64,000 nucleotides of DNA from Amycolatopsis sp. 2-15 (GTDB taxonomy: Bacteria; Actinomycetota; Actinomycetes; Mycobacteriales; Pseudonocardiaceae), in NCBI RefSeq assembly GCF_030285625.1, contig NZ_CP127294.1:1002001-1066000 (forward strand). The letters run 5' to 3'. The position numbers and the translations under genes were made by a program. Numbering within the stretch: the first letter of the stretch is position 1; each line of letters opens with the position of its first letter. Under the pieces are notes generated by a model. The model ran no database searches and was not told the origin of the DNA. It saw only the letters and a list, made by a program, of their open reading frames with translations. Of this stretch, positions 54,508 to 63,478 are shown in pieces.

Positions 54508-54616
54508 GGCCCCGTTGGCATCCCCCTCGTCACCGGGTCCTTGATCGGCGGGAACTTCAGCGGGGCGGCTCGAGATCGCGACTCCCCCCTCCCTCGAGCC
54601 GTCCCGCCTTTCCCGG

Positions 54617-55534
54617 TTATCCCGCAGGTCCGGCGGGGACAGCCGCGTCTGCCGGGTTACCGGACGGCCGCGCACGGCGCCGCTTGCGCACCCACCACCA
54701 CACCGCGCCGGCCGGGATCCCGAGCACCACGGCGAACGGCGCGATCGCCCCCAGCGCCGTCAGGACGCCGCCGCCGAAGGTCAGGAACGCGCCCCAGCCA
54801 CCGGCAAGCCCCGCGAGGAAGGGCAAGTCATCGGATGTCTGCTCTGGACCGGTCACGACCTCGGCGGTCACGGACAGTGCCACCGTCGCCATCGCGACGC
54901 TCCCCGCGAGCGCCTTCTGCTGCTGTTCGAGTGACTCGAGCGCGGCTTCGCGGGTGGTGAGCTCACTCTCCACACTCGCGATCTCGGAGATCGACGTCGC
55001 CTTCGCCAGCAACGCCCGGATCCGGTCGACGCTCGCGCGCTGCGTCGCCAGGCGCGCGTCCACGTCGACCACCTGGGCGGTGACGTCCTGGGAGCTCAGC
55101 TCGCGCTTGGCGACCTTGCCGAGCCCGGCGAGCTGGTCGAGCACCCCGTCGAGCTTTTCGGCGGGCACGGCGAGGCTCAGGGTCGCGGACGACTCCAGCG
55201 TGCTCTCCTGGCCGGTGTACCCGCCGGCTCCGGTCACGATCACCCGCGCCCGCGAGACGACGTCGTCGAGCTTCGGGGTCGAGAGGTGCAGCCGCGCGCT
55301 CCGGGCGAGCTTGCGGTCAGTGGTCCCGGCGGCCCCGACCGCCGGCGCGTTGGCCGAATTCCCGGCGGCCCCCGGCGCCGGCACAGCGGGCGCAGCCTTC
55401 TCGGCCAAGCCCTGCTGCGGCGCAGCCGCCATCCCGCTGTCGGCCTCCGTCGAGCTCGGCTCGTTCGCCGTGCACCCCGCCAGCGCCACCAGCAACGCGG
55501 CCCCGGCCGGCACCCGTCTCCATCGAGTTCTCAT
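54617..55534 (-). CDS. DUF4349 lipoprotein
   Basis: 305 residues: signal peptide with lipobox LVALAGC (Cys21), a Pro/Ala/Gly-rich linker, then the DUF4349 domain (ARVIVTGAGGYTGQESTLES, LSLAVPAEKLDGVLDQL, SSQDVTAQVVDVDARL), a coiled-coil stretch (about 165-215), and a C-terminal membrane helix plus basic tail. A protein tethered at both ends outside the membrane. Function unknown. Confidence 0.82.
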   Translation of the reverse strand: MRTRWRRVPAGAALLVALAGCTANEPSSTEADSGMAAAPQQGLAEKAAPAVPAPGAAGNSANAPAVGAAGTTDRKLARSARLHLSTPKLDDVVSRARVIVTGAGGYTGQESTLESSATLSLAVPAEKLDGVLDQLAGLGKVAKRELSSQDVTAQVVDVDARLATQRASVDRIRALLAKATSISEIASVESELTTREAALESLEQQQKALAGSVAMATVALSVTAEVVTGPEQTSDDLPFLAGLAGGWGAFLTFGGGVLTALGAIAPFAVVLGIPAGAVWWWVRKRRRARPSGNPADAAVPAGPAG

Positions 55535-55599
55535 CCGTCCTCCTCCACTCGGGTGGCAGACGGACGGACTCCGACCTCAACGGCGTTGCACGGCCCGAG

Positions 55600-56112
55600 T
55601 CACGACTCGGTCAAGCCCGGCTCGTGCGGCTTCTCGGGCGCCACGAGGTGCTTGAACGCCTGGAGGTTCGCCAGCGACTCCCCGCGCGACACGCGCCAGT
55701 CCCACTCGCGTTTGATCGACGACGCGAACCCGATCTCCAGCAACGTGTTGAAGTCACCGTCGGCGGCTTCGAGGACCTGCCCGAGGATCTTGTCCAGCTC
55801 GGCGTCGGTCACCGTCTCCTTGCCGAAGCGCCCGACGAGGTAGATATCACCGATACTGTCCACTGTGTAGTGCACGCCGTAGAGCCGGGCGTTGCGCTGC
55901 AACAGAAAGCGGTACACCTGCTCGTGCGCCTCGTCGGGGCGGCGGCACACGAACGCCTCCACGGAGAACGCGTGGTCGCCGTCCACGAGCCAGCAGTTGG
56001 TCTGGAGCTTCTTGGTACCGGGCAACGTCACGAAGTACTTTCCTTCGCCACGCCGGTCGTACTTGAGCTCGGCAGCGTCCAAAGTGGACTTGATCGTCGC
56101 GTCCAGGCTCAC
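55600..56112 (-). CDS. YbjN domain protein
   Basis: 170 residues with the YbjN fold: [47 protein letters not shown]. YbjN-like domains resemble type III secretion chaperones; in actinobacteria the gene follows mshA (Rv0487), but its job is unknown. GTG start overlaps the mshA stop (GTGA). Confidence 0.88.
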   Translation of the reverse strand: MSLDATIKSTLDAAELKYDRRGEGKYFVTLPGTKKLQTNCWLVDGDHAFSVEAFVCRRPDEAHEQVYRFLLQRNARLYGVHYTVDSIGDIYLVGRFGKETVTDAELDKILGQVLEAADGDFNTLLEIGFASSIKREWDWRVSRGESLANLQAFKHLVAPEKPHEPGLTES

Positions 56113-57416
56113 ACGGCCACCTCCGCCCGCGTTTCGAGCGCTCCGCGGAACGCCTTGGTCGCCTGAGCATAGATCTCCAGCAGCGAGTCCGTGGTGCGGC
56201 TCCAGGAGAAGCGGTGGGCGTGCAGCACGGCGTTGGCACCGAGTTCACGCCGGCGTTCCGGACGCAGCGCGACGGCCGCCAGCGCGTCGGCCCAGTCGGT
56301 GGCCGTGTGCGAAGGCACGAGCAGTCCCGACACGCCGTGCGGCACCGCGACCGGCAGCCCGCCGACCTCGGCGGCCACCACGGGCGTGCCGCAGGCCTGC
56401 GCCTCCAGCGCCACGAGCCCGAACGACTCGTTGTAGCTCGGCACAGCGACCACGTCGGCCGCGCGGAACACGTTCACGAGCTTCTGCCCCGGCTGCGGCG
56501 GCAGGAACCGCACCTGCTCCTGGATGCCGAGGGTGCACGCCAGCTCCTTGAGCGCCTGCGGCTGCTCCAGCCCGGTGCCCGACGGCCCGCCGACCACGAG
56601 CACCACGAGCTTCGCGCGCAGCTCCGGCCGTTGCGTCAGCAGCTCGGCGGCCGCGCGCAGCAGCACGTCCGGCGCCTTCAACGGCTGGATCCGGCCGGCG
56701 AACGCGAGCACCACGGCGTCCTGCGGCAGCCCGAACGCGTCGCGCGCCAGCGCTTGCGAACCGGGCGTGAAACGGTCGAGGTCGACACCCGGCGGCACGG
56801 CGTGCACCGCGTGCGGGTCGGCACCGTAGAGGTCCACGAGCTGGCGCGCCTCGACCTGGGTGTTGGCGACCAGGCAGTCGGCCTCGGTCACCACCTGCTC
56901 CTCGCCCATCACGCGCGTGCGCGGCTCGGGCTTGTCGCCGTCGGCGAGCAGTGAGTTCTTGACCTTCGCCAGCGTGTGCGCGGTGTGGACCAGCGGTACG
57001 CCCCAGCGGTCGCGCGCGAGCCAGCCGACCTGGCCCGAGAGCCAGTAGTGGGAGTGGATGAGGTCGTAGTAGCCGGGCTCGTGGAACGCCTCGGCGCGCA
57101 GCACGCCCGAGGTGAACGCGCACAGCTGCGCGGGCAGCTCGTCGCGGCCCAGCGGCTCGAACGGGCCGGCCTGCACGTGGCGAACGGTCACGCCCGGCGC
57201 CAGCTCGGCCAGCGGCGGCTGGTCCGAGGAGGTCGCACGAGTGAACACCTCGACCTCGACGCCTCGGCGCGCCATCTCGGTGGCGGTCTCGCGCACGTAC
57301 ACGTTCATGCCGCCCGCGTCGCCGGTGCCCGGCTGTTCGAGCGGCGAAGTGTGCACGGACAGCACCGCGATGCGACGCGGCGCGGCGCGGTACCCCGACA
57401 GAGAGGAGATGGTCAC
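56109..57416 (-). CDS. mshA: D-inositol-3-phosphate glycosyltransferase MshA
   Basis: 435 residues, GT4 fold. First step of mycothiol synthesis: transfers GlcNAc from UDP-GlcNAc to 1L-inositol 1-phosphate. Visible: [19 protein letters not shown] (acceptor and diphosphate loop), [27 protein letters not shown], and the donor site [22 protein letters not shown] 57416 with AGGAG about ten bases upstream; the open frame extends far upstream through the hydrolase gene on the same strand but out of its frame. Confidence 0.96.
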   Translation of the reverse strand: MTISSLSGYRAAPRRIAVLSVHTSPLEQPGTGDAGGMNVYVRETATEMARRGVEVEVFTRATSSDQPPLAELAPGVTVRHVQAGPFEPLGRDELPAQLCAFTSGVLRAEAFHEPGYYDLIHSHYWLSGQVGWLARDRWGVPLVHTAHTLAKVKNSLLADGDKPEPRTRVMGEEQVVTEADCLVANTQVEARQLVDLYGADPHAVHAVPPGVDLDRFTPGSQALARDAFGLPQDAVVLAFAGRIQPLKAPDVLLRAAAELLTQRPELRAKLVVLVVGGPSGTGLEQPQALKELACTLGIQEQVRFLPPQPGQKLVNVFRAADVVAVPSYNESFGLVALEAQACGTPVVAAEVGGLPVAVPHGVSGLLVPSHTATDWADALAAVALRPERRRELGANAVLHAHRFSWSRTTDSLLEIYAQATKAFRGALETRAEVAV

Positions 57417-57438
57417 CTGGTCACTACTCCTGTGTGCG

Positions 57439-58260
57439 CTACTCGGCTGTTTCCCCGGAGAACCGCCGCAGCGCGGAGTTGAACTCCCCCGCGTCCTCGA
57501 CGAACGGCAGATGCCCCGCATCAACGAACCAACGCAGAACGGCCCCCGGAATCTTCCCGGCCGAATATTCCGCTGCCGACGGATCGACCACGCGGTCGGC
57601 CGTGCCGTGCACGACCAGCACCGGTTTGTCGACCTTGGCCAGCACTTCCGAGCTCTCCACGTCGCGCTTGAACAGCGCCGCGCGCACGGCCGGCGGCACC
57701 GCCAAAGACATCCCGAGCAGGGCTTGCGCGAACGTCCCTGGCACCGAGGCGTTCGCCTGGGCCCGGGTGAACTCGACCAACGCCGGCACGGCGACCTCGG
57801 GATCGTCCGAGAGCGCCGCGGGCAGCGCGGCCCGCATGACCGATCCGGTCTTACCGCCTTCGCGGCCCCGGCCGATCTCCGTGATGGCACCGACGAGCAC
57901 GATCCCGGCCAGCCGTGCGGTTCCGTGCACCCGCAGGTAGTCGGCGATGACGAGCCCGCCGTAGGACCAGCCGACGACAATCGCGTCTCGGCCGGCGAAG
58001 TCGAGCACGGCGGCGAGGTCGTCGGCCCACTGGCGCGGGTCGTCATAGCCGGCCGCCGGGACGTCGGACGCACCGTGGCCCCGCAGGTCCATCGCCACCA
58101 GGCGGAACCGCTCCGTGAGCGCCGGGTCGGCCAGCTGGGCCGCCCACGCGCGCGACGACTGCGCCCAGCCGTGCACGAAGACGATCGGACGCGAGTTCTG
58201 GGCACCCTCGACGCGCAACGCGATGCGCACGCCGGAGGTACCGACCACTTCGGTGTTCAC
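57439..58260 (-). CDS. Alpha/beta hydrolase
   Basis: 273 residues. Oxyanion loop [16 protein letters not shown], nucleophile elbow GWSYGG, catalytic Asp near TADRVVDPS and His in [10 protein letters not shown]. Substrate unknown. GTG start, 21 bases after the L,D-transpeptidase stop; the mshA start follows 22 bases after its own stop, so the chain transpeptidase-hydrolase-mshA-ybjN may be one operon. Confidence 0.9.
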   Translation of the reverse strand: MNTEVVGTSGVRIALRVEGAQNSRPIVFVHGWAQSSRAWAAQLADPALTERFRLVAMDLRGHGASDVPAAGYDDPRQWADDLAAVLDFAGRDAIVVGWSYGGLVIADYLRVHGTARLAGIVLVGAITEIGRGREGGKTGSVMRAALPAALSDDPEVAVPALVEFTRAQANASVPGTFAQALLGMSLAVPPAVRAALFKRDVESSEVLAKVDKPVLVVHGTADRVVDPSAAEYSAGKIPGAVLRWFVDAGHLPFVEDAGEFNSALRRFSGETAE

Positions 58261-58281
58261 GACGTCAGTTCGTAGCAGACT

Positions 58282-59454
58282 TCACTTGGCCGCCGACAGC
58301 GTCTTCCAGGTGGACCAGTCGTAGAACCAGTCCTTGACGTCGGAGCCGGTGGGGCTGGACAGCTGCGAACCCGACACCTCCACCGGGTCGCCGATGAGCG
58401 CGGAGTCGAAGTAGTCCTTCGCGTCGGCTTCCAGCAGGTTGACGCAGCCGTGGGAGTTGTTGGCCTTGCCAATGTTGGCGGCGTTGTCCTGGTTTTCGTG
58501 GATGTACTCGCCGTGGTTGGAGATGCGGCAGGCCCACTTCTTGTTGACGTTCGTGTAGCCGTACCGGGCGTTGTCGAACACCGCGGTGGGCTCCTTCGAC
58601 ATCACGATGAACGTGCCGTTGGGCGTGTTGCGGTTCACATCGGAGTCGAGGCCGTTCGCGCACGGGTAGCTCTTGTACTCGGAGCCGCCGCGGTAGACCT
58701 TCATCACGTGGTCGGGGGTGTTCACCTTCACGACCTGGTTGCGGCCGATCTTGAACTTGGTCGTGACGTCGGCCTTGCCGTAGGCACCGCCGCCGAGGTC
58801 GACGCCGTAGAGGTTGGCCTCGACCTCCACGGTCGTGTTCTCCGGCCAGTACTCCTTCGGCCGCCAGTCCACCTGCGTGGCCGAGAGCCAGCCCCACGAG
58901 CCCTCGACGTCGGTCTTCACCTTCAGCGCCTTCTCCACGGCCGCGCGGTCCTTCGGCGCTTCCTTGAACTTCACGCTGATCGGCATCGCGACGCCCACGT
59001 GGGCGTCGTCGGCCGGGTTGAGCGTGGCACGCAGCTGCTTGGCCGGGTTGACCGTCGCGAAGGAGCCCTTGAGCTCCACGGGCCGGTTGTCCGTGCCGGT
59101 GGCCTTGGCGGCGTAGGTGTAGGTCTTGCCGTAGCCGAGGGATTCGGAGCTCTTCCAGGTCAGGCCGTCGGCCGCGAGGTCGCCCTTGACGGCGTCACCG
59201 TCGGAGTTGGTGACCTTCACCTCGCTGAGCTTGCCGCTGGTCGCCTTGATGACCACGGGCTCGCGGACGTCCGCGTCCTTCGCGTCGACGGCCGGCGTGG
59301 CAGTGATCTTCGCCACCGGGTCCACAGGTTTGCCGCCGTCCTCCCGACTCCCGCCGAGCGGCAACGCCGTGCCGTTCGTGGTGGTCGAACACGCGGCCGC
59401 GAGCACGCCCGCCCCCGCGGCGAGCACCGCCTTGAACACCGTGCGCCGTTCCAT
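58282..59454 (-). CDS. L,D-transpeptidase lipoprotein (LprQ/LdtMt-like)
   Basis: 390 residues. Signal with lipobox AAACST (Cys about 22), two Ig-like domains, then the YkuD catalytic domain with HGEYIHENQ and the active site SHGCVNLLEADA. Forms 3-3 cross-links in peptidoglycan outside the membrane. Start ATG 59454, after GGGAGG, gives a normal signal peptide; the longer frame would bury it. Equivalent to Rv0483. Confidence 0.95.
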   Translation of the reverse strand: MERRTVFKAVLAAGAGVLAAACSTTTNGTALPLGGSREDGGKPVDPVAKITATPAVDAKDADVREPVVIKATSGKLSEVKVTNSDGDAVKGDLAADGLTWKSSESLGYGKTYTYAAKATGTDNRPVELKGSFATVNPAKQLRATLNPADDAHVGVAMPISVKFKEAPKDRAAVEKALKVKTDVEGSWGWLSATQVDWRPKEYWPENTTVEVEANLYGVDLGGGAYGKADVTTKFKIGRNQVVKVNTPDHVMKVYRGGSEYKSYPCANGLDSDVNRNTPNGTFIVMSKEPTAVFDNARYGYTNVNKKWACRISNHGEYIHENQDNAANIGKANNSHGCVNLLEADAKDYFDSALIGDPVEVSGSQLSSPTGSDVKDWFYDWSTWKTLSAAK

Positions 59455-59676
59455 CCCCGCGAACCTCCCCTTTTTGGACCACACCGGCCCCGCACCGGCG
59501 GACGCTTCCACGCTGTCAGCGCCGGTGAGCGACTCGACGTTACCCGCCGCGGCCGGGTTCACCCATTTCCTGTCCCCCGGGCGGCATGTCGACAAGACGT
59601 TTCACCGAGGTGGTGGTTCCCGAGTTCGTCTGCTGGTGACGGGGTTGTGACCGCTTCAGAGCACGGTGGGGACGGT

Positions 59677-60738
59677 TCAGAGCGAGCAGGCGATCAGCAA
59701 CGGTTCCGGGTGCAGCGTCACGCCGAAGCGCGCCCGCACGCCGTCGCGGACTTCGCGGGCCAGGGTGAGCAGGTCGGCGGTCGTGGCGGTGCCGCGGTTG
59801 GTCAGGGCGAGGGTGTGTTTCCTCGACAGCGAGGCGCGGCCGCCGGGGCCCGGGTGGCCCTTGGCGAAGCCGGCGCGTTCGATCAGCCAGGCGGCGGAGA
59901 GCTTCACGCCGGCGTCGGCCGGGTACTGGGGTACGGCGACGTCCGGGCCGACGACCGCGGTGATGCGCGCGAGCACGGCCTCGACCTCAGGCGAAGGGAC
60001 GATCGGGTTCGTGAAGAACGAGCCGGCGCTCCACGTGTCGTGGTCGGCCGCGTCGAGGACCATGCCCTTGCCGCGGCGCAGGCCCAAGACCGCTGCCCGC
60101 GCGGCGGCGGTGGGGACTTTCGCGCCGATCTCGGCACCGAGCGTGCGCGCGAGTTCGGCGTAGCGGATGGGCGCGGACTCGCCGGCCGGGTCGACGCGGA
60201 AGCGGACGCTGAGCACCACGCCGCTGTCGGTGCCCTTGAGCACGCTGGTGCGGTAGGCGAAGCCGAGCTCGTCGGCCTTCACCGTGCGCACCTCGCGCGC
60301 GGCGCGGTCGTAGAGCTCGAGCGAGACGATGGACTCGGCGACCTCGCAGCCGTACGCACCGACGTTCTGGATCGGCGTCGCGCCGACGGAACCCGGGATG
60401 CCGGACAGGCACTCGAGTCCGCCGATCCCCGCCTCGACGAGCCCCGCCACGAACGCGTCCCACTCCTGCCCGGCGGCTGCCTCTACGACGTCGCCGTCGC
60501 GCGTCCAGCCGGTGTTCGCGACCTGGATGAGCGTGCCGGGGAACCCGCTGTCGGCCACCACGAGGTTCGAGCCGCCGCCGAGCAGCAGCACGCGCTCGCC
60601 GGCGGCGTCGGCCTCGCGCACGGCGGCGACGAGATCGTCGCTGGTCGTGGCCCGCACGAACCGGCGCGCGGGCCCTCCGAGGCGCAGTGTCGTGTACTCG
60701 GCGAGGCGCGGCGGCGCGGGCGTTTCGACGGGGTTCAC
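59677..60738 (-). CDS. murB: UDP-N-acetylenolpyruvoylglucosamine reductase
   Basis: 353 residues. Second committed step of peptidoglycan precursor synthesis (FAD, NADPH). YTTLRLGGPARRF, FAD-binding GGGSNLVV, SGIPGSVGATPIQNVGAYG, the catalytic Ser in AGSFFTNPI and the C-terminal Glu in HPEPL. Start GTG 60738 is chosen: a TACCGT -10 hexamer ends eight bases before it (leaderless). ATG 60765 would overlap the divergent gene. Equivalent to Rv0482. Confidence 0.95.
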   Translation of the reverse strand: MNPVETPAPPRLAEYTTLRLGGPARRFVRATTSDDLVAAVREADAAGERVLLLGGGSNLVVADSGFPGTLIQVANTGWTRDGDVVEAAAGQEWDAFVAGLVEAGIGGLECLSGIPGSVGATPIQNVGAYGCEVAESIVSLELYDRAAREVRTVKADELGFAYRTSVLKGTDSGVVLSVRFRVDPAGESAPIRYAELARTLGAEIGAKVPTAAARAAVLGLRRGKGMVLDAADHDTWSAGSFFTNPIVPSPEVEAVLARITAVVGPDVAVPQYPADAGVKLSAAWLIERAGFAKGHPGPGGRASLSRKHTLALTNRGTATTADLLTLAREVRDGVRARFGVTLHPEPLLIACSL

Positions 60739-60763
60739 GCTGCCTAACGGTACTGTCCGGCCC
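60739..60763. promoter_or_regulatory. Overlapping divergent leaderless promoters of murB and the DUF2505 gene
   Basis: Only 25 bases separate the two starts. Rightward: TACTGT at 60751-60756, seven bases before ATG 60764. Leftward: TACCGT (60752 down to 60747), eight bases before GTG 60738. The two -10 hexamers share bases 60751-60752, so the promoters should exclude each other. Confidence 0.65.
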
Positions 60764-61264
60764 ATGGGATCCCGGATCGAGCACCGTGCCGAGTTCTCCG
60801 CCGGACTCGCGGCCGTGCTGGCCGCCGTGTCCGGTGAGGACGCGTTGCGGGCGCGCCTGAAGGAGCTGGGCGGCGACAACGCTGCGCTGCTCTCGCATGC
60901 CGTTGACGGCGACACCGTGCGCTACGAACTGCAGCACGGCATCGCCGCGCAGCGCCTGCCCCAGGCCGTGCAGGCCCTGCACCGCGGCGACATCATCGTG
61001 CACCGCAAGCAGGTGTGGCAGCGCTCCGGCGACGCGTACACGGGCAAGGTCGACGTCAGCGTGAGCGGCGTGCCGGGCGAGATCGGCGCGCAGACCTTCC
61101 TGACGCCACGCGGCGAGCGCGTCGAGTTCCGGACCTCCGGTGAGGTGACGGTGCGGATCCCGCTGTTCGGCGGGAAGATCGAGGAGTTCGTGGCCCAGCA
61201 GGTGACGAACCTCTTGGCCCGCGAAGCCGACTTCACCGCGTCGTGGCTGGCCGAGCACGCCTGA
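60764..61264 (+). CDS. DUF2505 protein
   Basis: 166 residues with a START/polyketide-cyclase-like pattern: IEHRAEFSAGLAAVLAAVS, a central beta region and RIPLFGGKIEEFVAQQVTNLL. DUF2505 is widespread next to murB in actinobacteria (Rv0481c); function unknown. The transcript seems leaderless. The next gene starts six bases after its stop. Confidence 0.88.
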   Translation: MGSRIEHRAEFSAGLAAVLAAVSGEDALRARLKELGGDNAALLSHAVDGDTVRYELQHGIAAQRLPQAVQALHRGDIIVHRKQVWQRSGDAYTGKVDVSVSGVPGEIGAQTFLTPRGERVEFRTSGEVTVRIPLFGGKIEEFVAQQVTNLLAREADFTASWLAEHA

Positions 61265-61269
61265 GCCCG

Positions 61270-62043
61270 GTGGGCGCCCCGACGAGGGGCACCACCAATC
61301 CCAATCGGTTACGCAGAGTCGATCGCTGGCTCGCGAGTGACCCCGCGGTGACGCGGCTGTTGCGGCGAACGCCGGACCCGCTCGTGGTCGACCTCGGCTA
61401 CGGCGCGTCACCCGTCACGACGGTCGAGCTCCTGCGCTGGCTGCGCCGGGTCCGCACCGACGTCCGCGTGCTCGGGCTGGAGATCGATCCGGAGCGAGTG
61501 GCGTTCGCGCGCCGCGCCGCTGACCCTCCGTGGCTGGACTTCCGCCGCGGCGGCTTCGAGCTGGCGGGGGCGCGGCCGGTGGTGGTGCGGGCGTTCAACG
61601 TGCTGCGCCAGTACGCCGAGCACGAGGTCGCCGGCGCGTGGAAGGTGATGCTCGACGCGATGCCGGACGAGGGGCTGATCGTCGAGGGCACCTGCGACGA
61701 GATCGGGCGGCTGGCCTCGTGGGTCGTCGTCGGCGCGGCCGGGCCGGTGTCGCTGACGGTGTCGATGCGGCTCGCGGAGCTCGATCGTCCGTCCATTGTG
61801 GCCGAACGGCTGCCCAAGGTTCTCATCCACCGCAACGTTCCCGGCGAACCAGTGCACGCGTTCCTGTCCGCTTTGGACGATTGCTGGGCCGCCGCGGCAC
61901 CACACCGGTCGTTCGGGGTGCGGGCGCGGTGGGTGTCGGCGGTGGGGATGCTGCGGGACCGCGGCTGGCCGTTGCTCGGCCGGCCGGAGCGCTGGCGGCT
62001 CGGCGAGCTGACGGTGCCGTGGGACAGTGTGAACCCGCGGTGA
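61270..62043 (+). CDS. Class I SAM-dependent methyltransferase-like protein
   Basis: 257 residues. TRGTTNPNRLRRVDRWL is a conserved start; VVDLGYGASPVTTVELL is the SAM-binding loop, LGLEIDPERV the ribose-binding acidic strand, FNVLRQY a motif IV-like segment. Substrate unknown. GTG 61270 is preferred over GTG 61243, which would overlap the DUF2505 gene. Confidence 0.82.
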   Translation: MGAPTRGTTNPNRLRRVDRWLASDPAVTRLLRRTPDPLVVDLGYGASPVTTVELLRWLRRVRTDVRVLGLEIDPERVAFARRAADPPWLDFRRGGFELAGARPVVVRAFNVLRQYAEHEVAGAWKVMLDAMPDEGLIVEGTCDEIGRLASWVVVGAAGPVSLTVSMRLAELDRPSIVAERLPKVLIHRNVPGEPVHAFLSALDDCWAAAAPHRSFGVRARWVSAVGMLRDRGWPLLGRPERWRLGELTVPWDSVNPR

Positions 62044-62172
62044 CTACGAAGAGTGCCCGACTGGGCTGATCAGTGCGGCACGAATGCGTCGTCCGGGTAC
62101 GAATCCCACCTGTTCACCGACCCACCCCCGCGGTGTCACCCGGTGGTGACCTGCGGTGATCACGATAGGCAG

Positions 62173-62961
62173 GTGGAACTGCTTCAACACGTCACCGACC
62201 TGCTGCGCGGCACGCTGGGGTCGCCGTGGCTCTGGGTGCTCGTGTTCGCCGTCGCGGGTCTGGACGCGCTGCTGCCGTTCATGCCCAGCGAGACGACCGT
62301 GGTGACGGTCGCGGTCCTGCTCGGGCCCGACCCGCAGCGGCTGGCGCTGCTGGCGCTCGTCGCGGCGACCGGAGCGTGGGTCGGCGACTGCCTTGGCTAC
62401 GCGGTGGGCCGGGCGGCCGGGCCGCGGGCGATCGCGCGGCTGCAGCGCGGGCCGTCGGGGCGGCAGCGCTACGACTGGGCGCGCGAGCAGGTGCGGCGGC
62501 AGGCGCCGTTGCTGATCATCGCCGCGCGCTACCTGCCGGGCGGCCGCGTGGCGAGCGGGCTGGCGACGGGCAGCCTCGGCTACCCACTGCGCCGCTTCAT
62601 GCCGCTCGACGCGGTCGGCGCCGCCGTGTGGTCGGTCTACAGCGTGCTCATCGGCCTGGTCGGCGACACGACGTTCGCCGACGAGCCGGTGAAGGGCCTG
62701 CTCCTGTCGTTCCTCCTCGGCCTCGGCCTGGTCACCCTCATCGAGTTCGCGCGACGCCTTCGCTTGCGACGGCTACGGTCGAGCGATGCACCTGACCGAG
62801 GCGATCGACATCCACGCCGACCGCCTGAAGGCGGCAGCCCTCACCGCGGGCCCGTCGGCGCGCCTGCGCAACTGTCCGAAGTGGACGATGCACGACCTGG
62901 TGACGCACCTGGCGACAGTGCTCTCGTCCACGGTCGCGGCGATCACGGACCGACCCGCTGA
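62173..62961 (+). CDS. DedA family membrane protein with odd 3' overlap
   Basis: 262 residues as read. The DedA/SNARE-associated core is clear: FMPSETTVV, GDCLGYAVGR, ARYLPGGRVASGLATG, with four or five membrane helices. After about residue 204 (RRLRLRRLRS) the frame continues into a low-complexity, His/Gly/Pro-rich tail because no stop occurs until 62961, 176 bases inside the next gene. DedA proteins move undecaprenyl phosphate or phospholipids. GTG 62173 has no clear ribosome site. Confidence 0.78.
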   Translation: MELLQHVTDLLRGTLGSPWLWVLVFAVAGLDALLPFMPSETTVVTVAVLLGPDPQRLALLALVAATGAWVGDCLGYAVGRAAGPRAIARLQRGPSGRQRYDWAREQVRRQAPLLIIAARYLPGGRVASGLATGSLGYPLRRFMPLDAVGAAVWSVYSVLIGLVGDTTFADEPVKGLLLSFLLGLGLVTLIEFARRLRLRRLRSSDAPDRGDRHPRRPPEGGSPHRGPVGAPAQLSEVDDARPGDAPGDSALVHGRGDHGPTR

Positions 62962-63463
62962 CCCGCTGCCGCCCACCGACTGGGCCGACGCGCTCGGCCG
63001 GTGGGACGGCCAGCGCCTCGCCGTCCGCGAAGCCCTCCGGCTGCCTGCCGATACCCCGGTGCGGTCGCCGTTTCCCGGTGGCGGGCTGCTGACCGTCGGC
63101 CGCTGGGCCCGGCGCCTGGCGCACGAGACGGCGATCCACCGGCTGGACGCGGAGAGCGCCCTGCCCGAGCCGCCGGTCACGCGGTATGCGGACGTGTTCG
63201 CGACGGACGGGATCGACGAGTTCTTGACGTTCTTCGTCCCTCGCCGGGCCGTTCACCAGGACGGCGTCGTGCGGATCGAAGCCGGAGACCGGGTGTGGAC
63301 AGTGGTCCTGCGCTCCGGCGAAGTGCCGGAGCTGGGCGACGGCGCCGCGGACCTCACCATCACCGGCTCACCCGACGACGTCTACCGCGCCCTCTGGGGC
63401 CGCCCCCACGCCGCGCGGATGGTGGGCCACGTCGCACTCACCGAGCCCCTCGCGGCGCCCTGA
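62786..63463 (+). CDS. Maleylpyruvate isomerase N-terminal domain (DinB-fold) protein
   Basis: 225 residues: DinB-like helical bundle (CPKWTMHDLVTHLATV, HETAIHRLDAE with metal-ligand histidines) and a C-terminal SCP2-like domain (LTITGSPDDVYRALWGR). A paralogue of the gene at 37571-38374, probably mycothiol-dependent. ATG 62786 is inside the out-of-frame DedA extension; its own codon bias shows that this frame is the coding one. Confidence 0.83.
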   Translation: MHLTEAIDIHADRLKAAALTAGPSARLRNCPKWTMHDLVTHLATVLSSTVAAITDRPADPLPPTDWADALGRWDGQRLAVREALRLPADTPVRSPFPGGGLLTVGRWARRLAHETAIHRLDAESALPEPPVTRYADVFATDGIDEFLTFFVPRRAVHQDGVVRIEAGDRVWTVVLRSGEVPELGDGAADLTITGSPDDVYRALWGRPHAARMVGHVALTEPLAAP

Positions 63464-63478
63464 CCAGCACCAGCGAGA

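Larger units (their letters stand above)
54184..54616. other. 433-base region upstream of gpm
   Basis: No convincing gene on either strand. It contains a 20-bp palindrome near gpm and a large hairpin next to the DUF4349 gene (both listed separately). The stretch 54340-54420 is AT-richer than its surroundings, as expected of a promoter region. Confidence 0.5.
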
